The notes below the pieces were generated by a model. It was not told the DNA's origin and did not search any database. It saw nothing but the letters and a program-made list of their open reading frames with translations. This document shows positions 35,038 through 45,536 of a stretch of 64,000 nucleotides of DNA, piece by piece. How positions within the stretch are numbered: position 1 is the stretch's first letter; each line of letters opens with the position of its first letter. A program made the position numbers and the translations under genes. The DNA is from Dolomedes plantarius (taxonomy: Eukaryota > Arthropoda > Arachnida > Araneae > Dolomedidae): contig OU015490.1 of the NCBI GenBank assembly GCA_907164885.2, positions 230,933,891 to 230,997,890 on the forward strand. Reading direction: 5' to 3'.

Positions 35038-36260
35038 TTTTTTTTCATGTTTTTTTTAACTCGCTTTCTTGTTTGTGTGTTTGTGTGTTTGTGTGTTTGT
35101 CTAGTACAAATCTTGCAATCGATTTTTAACTAACTTCCCGACTAGCTAGACATTTGAAACTTTTAGAATAGCTCAGAAAACGATGACAATGCATTTTTTT
35201 GTTACTTTTAGCCATCTTTAAGTAGATTGAATGATTTTCAGTTTATTTTGTTTTGTAGACTGGTGTAGCCATCTACGGCCAGGATGGGAACGAAAAGTTA
35301 AACGTAAGTTAGCTTCCAATTAACTGCATTTTCTTTCAAGTTGATGGGATAATTGATCAAAAATAAATTAAAAAAGTATTTATTAATACATAGAATTGTC
35401 AAGTTTATATGATTCAACAGAAAATTTTAAAACATGTTATAATTTTTTTTTTTATATCTTGTAATTATTAAGTTTGACCTTTTATTACCACGTTTTAATT
35501 AAATCGCTTTCTTGTTTATCCAGTACAAATCTTGCAATCGATTTTTAACTTCCCGACTAGCTAGACATTTGAAACTTTTAGAACAGCTCAGAATACGATG
35601 ACAATGCCTTCTTTTAATACTTTTAGCCATCTTTAAGCAGATTTTAATTCATTTTCAGTTAATTTCGTTTCGTATGGAAAGTTAGTTTGGAAAAAATCCG
35701 CAAGGTGGCGCTTCGATCGAATTAAATTCTTGCACTTTTCCGTAACGGCGTTTCACGATTTTAAAAACAGAATGCATGTGAATTTAGTTTGTTTACAAAT
35801 GTATTGTGCGAAAAACTAAAAACAATTATAAAAGTTTGCAGTTTATAAAGTCTGTAGATAGTGGAACCGACTAAAAAGTGATTAAAATGAAATAAAAGAA
35901 AGTAAAAAATAACAATTAAGTGAAGGTTTGTGCAATTAAGATAGAAAAGGAGAGAAAAATAAAAATAAATACAAGTGAAAAATAATTAAATAGGAAAATA
36001 TTAAAATTGTGATTTGGTGAAATAAAAGAGGATTGAGAAAAGGAAGGAAAAAATGACATTTTAGAAGGTAGGGAAAAGTGAAATAATTTAGAACAACATT
36101 TCAAGAGCAACGTATTTACGCGTTTGATCATTTTCTTTCAAGTTGATGGGATAATTCATCAAAAAAATTTTTAACTATATTTTTTAACACTTAGAATTGT
36201 CAAGTTTATATGATTCAACAGAAAATTTAAAAACTTCGTAAATAAAAAGTTATTTTTATC
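35038..36260. repeat. Diverged tandem segmental duplication
   Basis: The block 'cgctttcttgttt' through 'ttgcaatcgatttttaac', 'cttcccgactagctagacat' and 'gccatctttaag' occurs at 35060-35250 and again at 35500-35670. A second block 'tttctttcaagttgatggga' through 'caagtttatatgattcaaca' occurs at 35332-35430 and 36134-36220. The order is the same in both halves, but the second half has an unrelated middle (35680-36130). This looks like two copies of one repeat with different interiors. Confidence 0.7.
35259..35303 (+). other. Candidate 45-bp exon
   Basis: A pyrimidine-rich tract ending TTTTGTAG precedes it and GTAAGTTAG follows, so both splice sites match consensus. The 45 bases are open in two frames; phase 0 gives TGVAIYGQDGNEKLN. 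It is more GC-rich than its surroundings. It lies inside a duplicated repeat and the other copy lacks it, so repeat origin is a real alternative. Confidence 0.25.
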
Positions 36261-36348
36261 TTGAAATTGTTTTTAAATTCTTGCTCCTGTTGTTGCAAAA
36301 GGATTTACAATGATCTTTATGCTGAGAACGGGAAAATAGCTAAATATA

Positions 36349-37761
36349 CACTCATGGACAAAAAAATTAGCGCACCAAGAAATAATTGCGGGATCGTAAC
36401 GAAACTTGCAATGAAGGTACATGTCGGGGAGATATGCAAATGATTAGAAATGCAGCGTGATTGCGCATTACGTATAGACGGTAGAGGGCGTTGAACATCC
36501 TACTCTGTGGAGTATAAAACAGGTAACCAAAGCTTGTTTGAGTGTGCTGAATCATTTACAAAGGAAGAGCTGAGATAGACATGCCATTACGCCGTGTTCG
36601 AAGACAATATAAGCAGTTGTCGCAGTTTGAGACGGGGAGAATCGTCGGGATGATGGAAGCTGGGTGGTCAGCTAGGCGAGTAGCTCGTCAATTAGGCCGC
36701 TCTGATTGTGTTGTGAGGAGGTGTTGGGACCAGTGGACCCGAGAGATGTCATGTACACGAAGACCAGGCTCAGGACGCCCTCGACAGACCAGTCGTCGAG
36801 AAGACCGCCACATCGTAAGAAATGCACGCGTACAGTCAACTGCTTCATCGGCCGCCATCCAGGCACAGGTAGCACCTTCACTAGGGGCCTCTGTGTCTTC
36901 TCGAACCATACGAAGGCGCCTGGCTGAAGGATAGTTGGTATCGCGGCGCCCATTACGTGTGCTGCCCTTGACGCCCACCCACCGACGCCTCCGTTTGGAG
37001 TTTTGCCGCGCACGAGGAAACTGGACTGCAGCGGAATGGAACCAGGTCGTCTTTAGCGACGAATCCAGATTCAATCTCGGCAGTGATGACAATCGTGTTC
37101 GTGTGTGGAGAGCCCGTGGTGAATGCTTCAATCCTGCCTTTGCTGTACAGCGACACATCGCTCCCACAGCTCGTGTGATGGTATGGGGTGCCATTGCCTA
37201 CAATACACGGTCACCCCTAGTATTGTTCCGTGGCATCATGACAGCCCAGCGGTATGTTCATGAAATCCTGCAACCACATGTGTTGCCACTCATGCAACGG
37301 CTCCCAGGAGCCATTTTTCAACAAGACAATGCTCGGCATCATACGGCAAGGGTGTCACAAGACTGTCTTCGCACTGTTACTACCCTTCCTTGGCCTGCCC
37401 GATCCCCAGATTTGACTCCAATTGAGCATATCTGGGATCATTTGGGACGACCTGTTGATCATCCCACGAGTTTGAACGAACTAGAGGCAAGGTTACAGCA
37501 AATATGGAACGAAATGTCTCAAGACATCATACAGAACTTGTATGACTCAATGCCCGATCGTATCGCATCGTGCATTCGCGCTAGAGGGGGACCAACGGAG
37601 TATTAACTCCTCCGTTCTTTTGCCTTTTTCTCTGAAATAAATTATCCTTTTTCTTTGATTTTCTTATCATTTACTTATATCAAAGTAGTCATTACGTATG
37701 TCAAATTTCGTTTCATTTTGACGACTCCTTCTTGGTGCGCTAATTTTTTTGTCCATGAGTG
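36349..37761 (+). mobile_element. Tc1-like element, CACTCATGGACA-type TIR (1413 bp), one stop from intact
   Basis: Perfect inverted ends CACTCATGGACAAAAAAATT at 36349 and its reverse complement ending at 37761; the identity continues through AGCGCACCAAGAA. TA flanks both ends. Length and layout (short UTRs, one transposase) are typical Tc1. A second, truncated member runs off the window at 63466. Confidence 0.92.
36581..37606 (+). pseudogene. Tc1-like transposase, 341 codons with one premature stop
   Basis: Starts MPLRRVRRQYKQLSQFETGR with a bipartite helix-turn-helix region (MMEAGWSARRVARQLGRSD; later SSRTIRRRLAEG) and a GSGRPRQTS hook between. A single TAG at 36932-36934 interrupts it right after RRLAEG; the same frame resumes at 36935. 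The catalytic blocks are FSDESRF, FQQDNARHH and LTPIEHIW. The usual Pro of NARPH is His here. Only 32 residues separate the second Asp and the Glu by my count, two fewer than the canonical 34. Otherwise full length, ending GGPTEY. Confidence 0.88.
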
Positions 37762-38839
37762 TATTTTCCAAAAAGATAAGTTATGGAGGACAAAATACAC
37801 TCCCAGGAAATTGAAAAAACATTCTGATTGTACAGTCAGTATACAAAACCGGCACTTCAATCTTTTTAGTCCTATCCAAGGAGAGATGACAAAGTGTTGC
37901 CAGCATTAAGCAAAATGCTTATAACGTAACTGTATAATTTCAAGTTTAATGATGTTTTGGACGTAGAACCTTCAAGAGTACATGATTCTTAAAATGGTAG
38001 CATAACTTGTGCATTAAAGAATTACAATGACCATACATTAGCAAACAGAAATATTATGATAGGAATTTGACTTAAAGAAGCCGATAAACTTGCTGTCATT
38101 AATAGAAAGTTAAGGGAGATGTGAAGAAATAATTTCTTTCTCTTTAAAAACGGAAATTTGTATTACAACAAAGACAATTCCAGTCATTTTTAAGACGACA
38201 ATATTAAGGGTGGTAAGAAACATTTATATTTTCACTTTAATTTATGTAAATTTGTAAAGCGAAAAAAAATTTGTTAATTTGTAAAACAGCAAAATTTAAA
38301 GGCAAAGAAGAAATCATTTCTTTCATCTTAATCAAAGTAAATTTGTAAAAAAAAAAATAATAATAATTTTATGGAGCGTAGATAAAAATCTACAAAAATA
38401 GCCGGAATTTCAACCCGTAGACTTGGTTTAATGACTAAAACCTTTTATATTATTTCTTGATATTTTGAAGATTTGAATTTAACTTTTATTTATTAATACA
38501 CGTCTAGGACATACCAATCAGAGATAATATAATCTCGAGGAAAAATTTAGTCATAGCAATTTACATAGACTGACATAGATGCAATTAACATAGATGCAGT
38601 TTACATAGCAATTTACATAGATGCAATTAAATCTATTTAAATTGCATTAAGTGGTATGTAAACTACATAGTAATAATCCATGCAATTTTCTTGTTACAAA
38701 TACACATGATATAGCACACGAAAGTTCTGTAAGAATATATTAAGTGCTCATAAAATTCCCGATTGTTCAAACTGGGAATGCTCTTAAAACTTAAAAAAAA
38801 TTATATTTAACTTATAGTGTCAATAGAAATTTAGAATAA

Positions 38840-39075
38840 ATCAGTCCCTCTATGAGGTCAGAGAGGGTGAGAGAGGGTATCATCCCCTAAATATCGCCCC
38901 TGGGGGGGGGGGTCGTCAGTCAAAATTGTAGTGTCAGGTGGCGAACTCGGTCTCCGGGCCTTGTGGTGCCATTATAAACCGGAGGCACACCCCTCAACCA
39001 TCTGTACGTTATGGACCTGGTCGGGTATTACTTCCGGCCAGAGGACATTAGAAAAACAACAAGAACAAGAATATA
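38840..39075 (+). repeat. SINE-like family B, copy 3, with (ACAAGA)n tail
   Basis: Shows 'ctctatgaggtcagag', a G10 run after 'cgcccct', 'tcaaaattgtagtg', 'ggtgccattataaaccggag' and an 'aaaaacaacaagaacaagaata' tail. A 5' part matching the other copies is missing or diverged. 37762-38839 holds no recognisable gene. Confidence 0.6.
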
Positions 39076-39349
39076 ATAAATCATTGAATATTATTTCATA
39101 TATTTATCTTGTGAAATAAATGCGTATTAAATCATTCGTGTTAAATAATATTTATTTTCCACTTCCCTACTTCAACACTAAGAATATAATTTTCAACAAT
39201 AATATAATAATAACGGTAAAGTATTTTGACGAGGACGTTCAATAAAAATATAGTTTGTGTGGTCAAGACTTTATTTGATTTTGCCTCTTTAACAAATGTC
39301 TCTATAGCTTTCCTCATATCTCTTTTGTTTTTGCTTGTGTGAAGATCCT

Positions 39350-40198
39350 ATCTAATATTAGACGGCGGAGTTTGCTAATATGACGAATTGCGTAATGATT
39401 ACAGCTGTACTAATACTCTGTGGTTACGTTAAAAATATAACTGAAATAAAGGTAAAATAAGTTGGGAACTTTTAGAGTTTAAGCTATTCGTAAAATAGAT
39501 TAAACGTGAAAGAAATTTTAAAAATAATTTTATTTCTCCATGAAAGGAGTAGTTTTCAAAAAACATAATTTTCATTTTTCAGACATATAGTTTTCCAGAA
39601 AAAAAATAATTAATATATATATATATATATTGGATATATATATATATATATATATATATATCCAACATTTGAAGGCACGATCTGTGGTTACAATGAATTT
39701 GAGTAATAATTTCAGCCATACTAATACTCTGATGGTAAATAAAAAAGATCAACACTGAAATACAGGAAAAAGAGACGGGAACTGTAAAATTTTAAATTCT
39801 TCATATAAAGACCAGATTATAGAAGAATTTTAAAAATAGTTGCCGTACTCAATTGAAAGAATTTTCAGAAAATATATATATATTTTTTAATATATATTTT
39901 TTAAATTTAAAAATTATATATATGTATTGATACTTATCTAATATTTGACATTACAGTCTGTCGATATTAAATTTGAAGTTATAATTACAACACTAATAAG
40001 TGATTACGTTAAAAAGATAATCTCTAAAATAAAGGAAAAGGTGTTTGGACATACAAAATTTTAATCTCCTCATATAACAGCCCGTTCAGATTTCAATCGT
40101 TTTCTTACAAAATTAAGTGTGTTTGCATAGAACAAGGCAAAATTAAACAGAAAATTTTAAAGTTTCCATTTTTAATCGAGGGTGTAGTTTTTATATAA
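39350..40198. repeat. Tandem repeat, about 290-bp unit, three copies, interrupted by a Tc1 element
   Basis: Units start near 39351, 39659 and 39935 with 'ctaatattt.aca' variants, then 'tactaatactctg', 'ttacgttaaaaa', 'aaataaagg' and 'ttttaaat'. The unit resumes at 41613 after the Tc1 insertion ('atttgattttacagacatat'). (TA)n tracts lie within at 39614-39660. 41650-42240 has no recognisable gene. Confidence 0.65.
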
Positions 40199-40200
40199 TA

Positions 40201-41610
40201 CACTGCTGGCCACCCAAATTGCAACACCAAGAAAGACAAGATATATCACAACAGAATTCATTTTGTAGATAACATGTTGACCAAGTATCAAATGAGTAAA
40301 TTTATAGACTTCTGTGAAGTGTGGTTCCTGCCAAAATCAGTAGCCAGAGTACCCGCCATTGTTGGAGATCACCGCTGCCACACGCCTCGGCATTGATTCA
40401 AAGAGACTTTGGATGAGTTCTTGGGGTACAGCAAACCAAGAAGTTTCCACACGTTGCCACAGTTGATCTGCTGTGGCAGCTGGGGATGGAATCTGGGTCA
40501 ATCGTAGAGCAACCATGGACCACATGTTTTCTATCGGCGAAAGATCCGGAGAGCGAGGCGGGCAGGGAAGCAATTCAATCTGGCGATTGACGAAGAACCG
40601 TTGGACATTGCGTGCCAAGTGTGGACGCGCATTATCCTGTTGAAATATGGCTGTGAGCAAGCCCTGAAGGTAAGGAAGGACAACTGGCTCCAACACCTCG
40701 GAGATGTAGCGCTGGCTGTTTAAAGTACCGGCAATGCGTACTAGAGGTGTGCGAGAGTGATATCCAATACCGCCCCATACCATAATACCCGGTGCAGGGC
40801 CAGTGTGGCGGTGCATAACGCAGCTGTTCAGCATCCTCTCTTCACGGTGTCTTCAGACTCGAATGCGACCATCGTAGTGTTGCAGACGGAAGCGTGACTC
40901 GTCAGTAAAGACAATTTCATTCCATTCTGCCGTCCACATCCTTCTGTCATCACGCAATTGGCGGCGGAGACGTCTGTGGTTCTGCGTCAAGGGTAGACAA
41001 AGCAATGGACGTCTTACGGACAGACCATTCTGCTGTAAACGGCGTCGAATGGTACGCGCAGACACTGGATGATGCATTACAGACTGCATGTGCTGTGCTA
41101 TGGTTCGTGATGTGACTGAGCGATCCGTCACTGCCATGCGCACAATTTGCCTGTCATCACGTGAAGTGGTGCGCTGAGGTGGATGCGATCGATCACGCCG
41201 GTCCGTCGTACCCTCCTGCATCCAACGATCACATATCCGCATTACAGTTGTTTGGTTTCGTCCAACACGACTACCGATTTCCCTGAAAGATAATCCACAA
41301 TCTCGATAAGCCACTATCCTTCCTCTGTAGAACTCGGATACTTGATCAAAAGATGATCGCTGTTTTCGACGAGGCATAATTGATCGTTTTTTTGAAAAAA
41401 ACCATAAGAAAAACACAATTGCCGAACTTGAAATCGTCGATATTTCCAAGCTTTAAATAGCTTTTTGAAGTGGCGCCACAGGCGCGCGTGATGTGCGTCT
41501 GCGCTGAAATTCTAATCATTTGCATATCTCACCTCCGCTAATGCATGTTGTAAATTTCATGTTATTTGCATGTTTCCTTCAGGGTGTTGCATTTACAGTG
41601 GCCAGCAGTG
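40201..41610 (-). mobile_element. Tc1-like element, CACTGCTGGCCA-type TIR (1410 bp), one stop from intact
   Basis: Left end CACTGCTGGCCACCCAAATT at 40201 and the reversed right end CACTGCTGGCCACTGTAAAT ending at 41610. The left flank is TA; the right flank is CA, a one-base change. Same family as 45534-46941 and the older 24161-25550. Confidence 0.92.
40337..41377 (-). pseudogene. Tc1-like DD34E transposase, 346 codons with one nonsense change
   Basis: MPRRKQRSSFDQVSEFYRGR at 41377 starts a full-length frame. It has two helix-turn-helix regions (LSFREIGSRVGRNQTTVMRI; VSARTIRRRL), FTDESRF, APGIMVWGGIGYHS, FQQDNARPH and LSPIENMW, with 34 residues between the second Asp and the Glu. One TGA at 40853-40855 replaces the Trp codon that the sister copy at 45765 keeps (RIRVWRH). 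No frameshift. A longer reading start upstream (41449) lies in the 5' UTR and lacks family support. Confidence 0.9.
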
Positions 41611-42245
41611 CATATATTTGATTTTACAGACATATATTTTTCAAACTGAAATTCCATAGTAATGTTTTCCTACTAATAATTTGTATAAAAAACAAAATAT
41701 TAGTAAGCCCATAAAAAATCTAGGCGTATTAATTACACCAAAGCCCGACAGATTGTAAAACAAATGGGTGCACTCGTTCCTTAGAATTTATTAGATATCG
41801 TCAAGCCCAAAACAGTTAGGCTCGATATCAAGCATTTCTAATCTAAGAATCAATCACATGTCTCACATTAAAATATTTAGAGGAATTTCCATTGTAGCTC
41901 TCAAGTGTAATATTACACTGAATCCCAATACTATTTTGTAAACAGTGTTAATAACTTATTCTAGTGTTTTTTACTAATATCTTTAAACAAACGATTAAAA
42001 TTGGCAATGGATTAAATATTTATTTAAAATTAAATTTCACATGATCCTTAAATATATTCCACTTAAATACCATACTAAAAAAAAATTAAAAAGGAAAATT
42101 TTAACAAGGGTTCCCAATATTTCCAATCTCATTTCTAAGGATGCCGCAAACATAGAAATTCATAAATTCCTGCATTATAGTCTGATAATCTTTTCCTTAC
42201 GGGGTGGGATAGCATGTATGCCAAGAATACTAGCCCCAAGAGTGA

Positions 42246-42248
<3 letters not shown>

Positions 42249-42318
<70 letters not shown>
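42249..42318. repeat. (TA)n array abutting a Tc1 element
   Basis: About 70 bases of TA ending exactly at the element terminus CAGTGGCTACC at 42319. Confidence 0.95.
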
Positions 42319-42321
<3 letters not shown>

Positions 42322-43965
42322 TGGCTACCAAAAGTGTTCGTACAGTTACGAATTTCAATGAAATAGGGGTCTATCCATTAATTAAAATGAATATTTCAGA
42401 ATGGGTATTTAATAATAAGATCTACAATCTATTCTTAACAAAACTACATGAAATATTTTGAAAACATAGTAAAACTTTATTTTTAAGAAACCAGTAATCA
42501 AAAAGTAACAAAAACTTTATCTCACAAAAGTCATCGTACACTGAAATATTTTCATAAATAAATTCATAATTAAAATTATCGTCTGACGCTTTATTTTTAT
42601 TTTTGAATTGTGGTGGCATTTAAAATATCGTTTGGCTTTAATTTTTGCTTGCCTACTCCGTAATATTCTATTTATTATTTAAAAATGGCTCGTAGTCGTA
42701 AAGAAACAACAAACAGCATTCGAAAATTGATTTTTTTTCATCATAGTAGGGGTAAATCAGTTCGGAATATTGCTAAATTACTTAATTTACCCCATTCTAC
42801 TGTGCAGTATGTGAAAAAACGCTTTAAAGAAGAAAAGTGGATCGAAAACAAGGTAAGAAAAGGCCGTCCGTCAAAGTTAACAAAACGTGATCAGAGATTT
42901 TGAATTGGAAAATTTGTGAAAAATTCACGTTTGAGTGCTGTAAAAGTTTCTGCAGAATTCAAAGAAACATTTACTACTTCAATTTCACCTGAAACTGTTC
43001 GACGCGTTCTCAGAACAGCTGGATTACATGGGCGTTCTGCCCATAGAAAATTTTTTGTGAGCGAGAAAAACAGAAAGTTTAGGCTTCCCTTCGCACTATC
43101 AGTGATAAATAAGCCCCAAACCTATTGGAATAATGTCTTATTTGCCGATGAAAATTTATGGTGCTGGTGGGCGTATAATTGTATGGGGAAGGAAAAAATG
43201 AGGAACTTAATCCCAAGAACTTAGTACGAATAGTTAAGCATGCCGGTGGAGATATCCTTGTGTGGGGGTGCATGTCAGCATCAGGACTAGGAAATTTGGT
43301 ATTTATTGATGGCATGATGAATCATGCTATTTTTATAAATATTTTATGAGACAATTTAAAATTATCAGCTCAAAATTTGGGTATTGGAAACAACTTTGTT
43401 TTTTATCAAGATAACGATCCTAAGCACACGGCTTTCAACGTTCGCATCTGGTGTCTCTATCATTGTCCACAAGTTTTGAAAACACCACCTCAATCGCCAG
43501 ATTTAAACCCAATAGAACATATTTGGAGAGAACTGGAGGTTCGAGTATGAAAACACGACATTCACACGAAAAGCGAACTAAAATCAATTATGATGGAAGA
43601 ATGGATGAACATTGATGCGGAAATTACAAAAGAGCTAAAGCAATCTACTCCCAGACGTTTAAAAGCTGTTGTGGATGCTAAAGGATATCCTACTAAATAT
43701 TAATATAACGAAAAATTAGAATATTTACTAATATGTAGAGATTTTTTACAAGTGTACGATGACATTTGTGAGATAAAGTTTTTGTTACTTTTGGATTATT
43801 GGTTTCTTAAAAAATAAAGTTTTACTATGTTTTCAAAATATTTCATGCAGTTTTGTTAAGAATAGATTATAGATCTTGTTATTAAATACCCATTCTGAAA
43901 TATTCATTTTAATCAATGGATAGACCCCCTATTTCATTGAAAATCGTAAGTGTACGAACACTTTT
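42319..43965 (+). mobile_element. Tc1-like element with long (~220 bp) TIRs, inactive
   Basis: Left TIR 42319-42544 starts CAGTGGCTACCAAAAGTGTT and runs to 'catcgtacact'. The right TIR 43751-43965 is its inverted copy with modest divergence. The final nine bases of the right end (expected TAGCCACTG) are missing where the next element begins. The transposase gene lies between the TIRs. Confidence 0.85.
42685..43703 (+). pseudogene. Tc1-like DD34E transposase, frameshifted
   Basis: Starts MARSRKETTNSIRKLI with an HTH (RGKSVRNIAKLLNLPHSTVQ) and a KGRPSKLT hook, stops at 42901, resumes in frame and continues to LFADE (first Asp), where a small deletion shifts the frame. Later frames show VWGCMSASGLGN, FYQDNDPKHT and LNPIEHIW, with 34 residues between the second Asp and the Glu. 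It ends AVVDAKGYPTKY. At least three stops and one frameshift; total span about 340 codons, the family norm. Confidence 0.85.
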
Positions 43966-45454
43966 GGAGAGTTGGGGCAAAAGTCATGGCAACTATTTTT
44001 TTTCTTGAAGATACCAGTCCGGGTGGAAAATGTGACATATACAGACGAAAGGACAAGGTCTTAACTACATGTGTGGACAATGAATAGCACTGAAATATTG
44101 TAACACACTAATTTATTACGGCAGTATACAGGACAATATGACCTTCACCGTGCAAAAGAATGATAACACAGTACACATAAAGTTGACATGACAAACCTGG
44201 GCCTAAAGACCCTCAATGTAGTCCCCTGCTAGTGTCACCACACGCTGCCAACGATATGGGAGGAGCTGAATACCATCAGCCTCAGCATTTGCCGCACCAT
44301 GTGTGAATCTGGTCATCTGTTGGCGCACAGCATTAGCAATGTCCTCTCGTGTTGCAAACCGCCTACCACGTATTGGTTCCTTAATTTTGGGAATGAGATC
44401 AAAGTCACAGGGTGAAATATCAGGAGAGTACGGTGGATGCTCCAATTCTTCCCATCCCCAACGTCGGAGTAGCTGCACACCCTGCTTTATGTGGTCTTGC
44501 ATTGTCGTGCAGGATTATTGCACTGTCCACAAGATCTTGAAGTTTATCCCGAACGCCACGTTGTACCTGTCGCACCAGGAAGTCCCTGTAGTACTGTGCG
44601 GTCACTGTTCTGCCATGAGGAACAAAATGGCAAACAATGACACCCCTGACGTCATACGTGACGATCACCATCAATTTGACTGGGGAAGGATTCTGACGGA
44701 ACTTCTGCTGCCTTGGTGATCCAGGATGTCGCCACTCCACGGACTGATGTTTCAGTTCTGGTTCGTATGCCCTGGCCCAAAATTCATCGATGGCGATTAT
44801 TCGTGACAAGAATTGATCGCCGTCCTGTTGCCAGCGTACAAAGTGGTCGGGGCATATTGCATAGCGCACCCACCTTTGAATTTCCGTCAGTGCATGCGGT
44901 ACCCACCTCGAAGCGATTTTGCGTAGCTGTAGCTCATTACGCAATATCCTGTGGACGGTGCGTTTCTCGATGCCACTTGCCCTCTCTAACTCCAGTAACG
45001 TCCATCGTCTGTCTTCATCCATGAGCTGCTCGATGACGGTACGTGCCAAGTCGGTCCGCACACTCACCGGTCGTCCCGAACGTTGCTCATCACTGGTTTA
45101 CACACGTCCTTGCTGAAACTTTCCTACCCACCGTGCTACTGTACGATATGGTAGGACATTATTCCCAAGGGCTTCTACTAATTCACTGTGACATTCCATC
45201 GCATTTCTCCCTCGGAGAACGGCTATTTTGATGTAAGTGCGCTGCTCAACACGAGTTACTTCCATCTCGCACGACACTCACCAACTGACTGGTTTCAGAG
45301 CCCTCGCTGTGCTACTACCATCTATCACAGAACCATGTGTTGTTCTGCATACACACTATGCCTGCAGAACTTCCACACGACACATATACGTTTGTGATAC
45401 GTTCACATATCTACAAGGAAAAAAATAGTTGCCACGACTTATGCCCCAACGCTC

Positions 45455-45455
<1 letters not shown>
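43966..45455 (-). mobile_element. Mariner (DD34D) element (about 1.49 kb), inactive
   Basis: Left end GGAGAGTTGGGGCAAAAGTC at 43966 matches inverted the right end (reversed CGAGCGTTGGGGCATAAGTC) ending at 45455; the match extends through 'gtcatggcaactatttttttt'. TA follows the right end; the left flank is TT. Carries a mariner transposase on the minus strand. It directly abuts the damaged right end of the preceding Tc1 element. Confidence 0.85.
44203..45265 (-). pseudogene. Mariner transposase (about 354 codons), one stop and one frameshift
   Basis: Starts MEVTRVEQRTYIKIAVLRG at 45265 with an HTH region, then a TAA just after GKFQQGRV. The frame continues through SVRTDLARTVIEQLM, TVHRILRNEL, IAIDEFWARAYEP (first Asp) and HDNARPH (second Asp). 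A frameshift near 44490 moves to the frame with HPPYSPDISPCDFDL, where the third residue is Asp, as in DD34D mariners (YSPDLAPSDYxLF). Ends GDYIEGL. Mariner rather than Tc1 because of HDNARPH and the SPDxxPxD motif. Confidence 0.85.

Positions 45456-45533
<78 letters not shown>
45456..45533. repeat. (TA)n array between two Tc1/mariner elements
   Basis: About 76 bases of TA running exactly from the right end of the mariner to the left end of the next Tc1 element. Confidence 0.95.

Positions 45534-45536
<3 letters not shown>

Noticed and set aside
36672..37194. 113- and 168-codon minus-strand ORFs opposite the Tc1 transposase
   Set aside because: Antisense shadows of a GC-richer transposase frame whose family and catalytic motifs are clear on the plus strand.
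37655..37909. 84-codon ORF crossing the Tc1 right end
   Set aside because: It reads through the transposon TIR into flanking DNA; no domain.
39614..39660. Inverted repeat 'atatatatccaa' / 'ttggatatatat'-like around the TA tract
   Set aside because: Explained by the self-complementary TA microsatellite and a short chance match.
44303..45116. Plus-strand ORFs opposite the mariner transposase
   Set aside because: Antisense shadows; the minus strand carries HDNARPH and the other mariner blocks.
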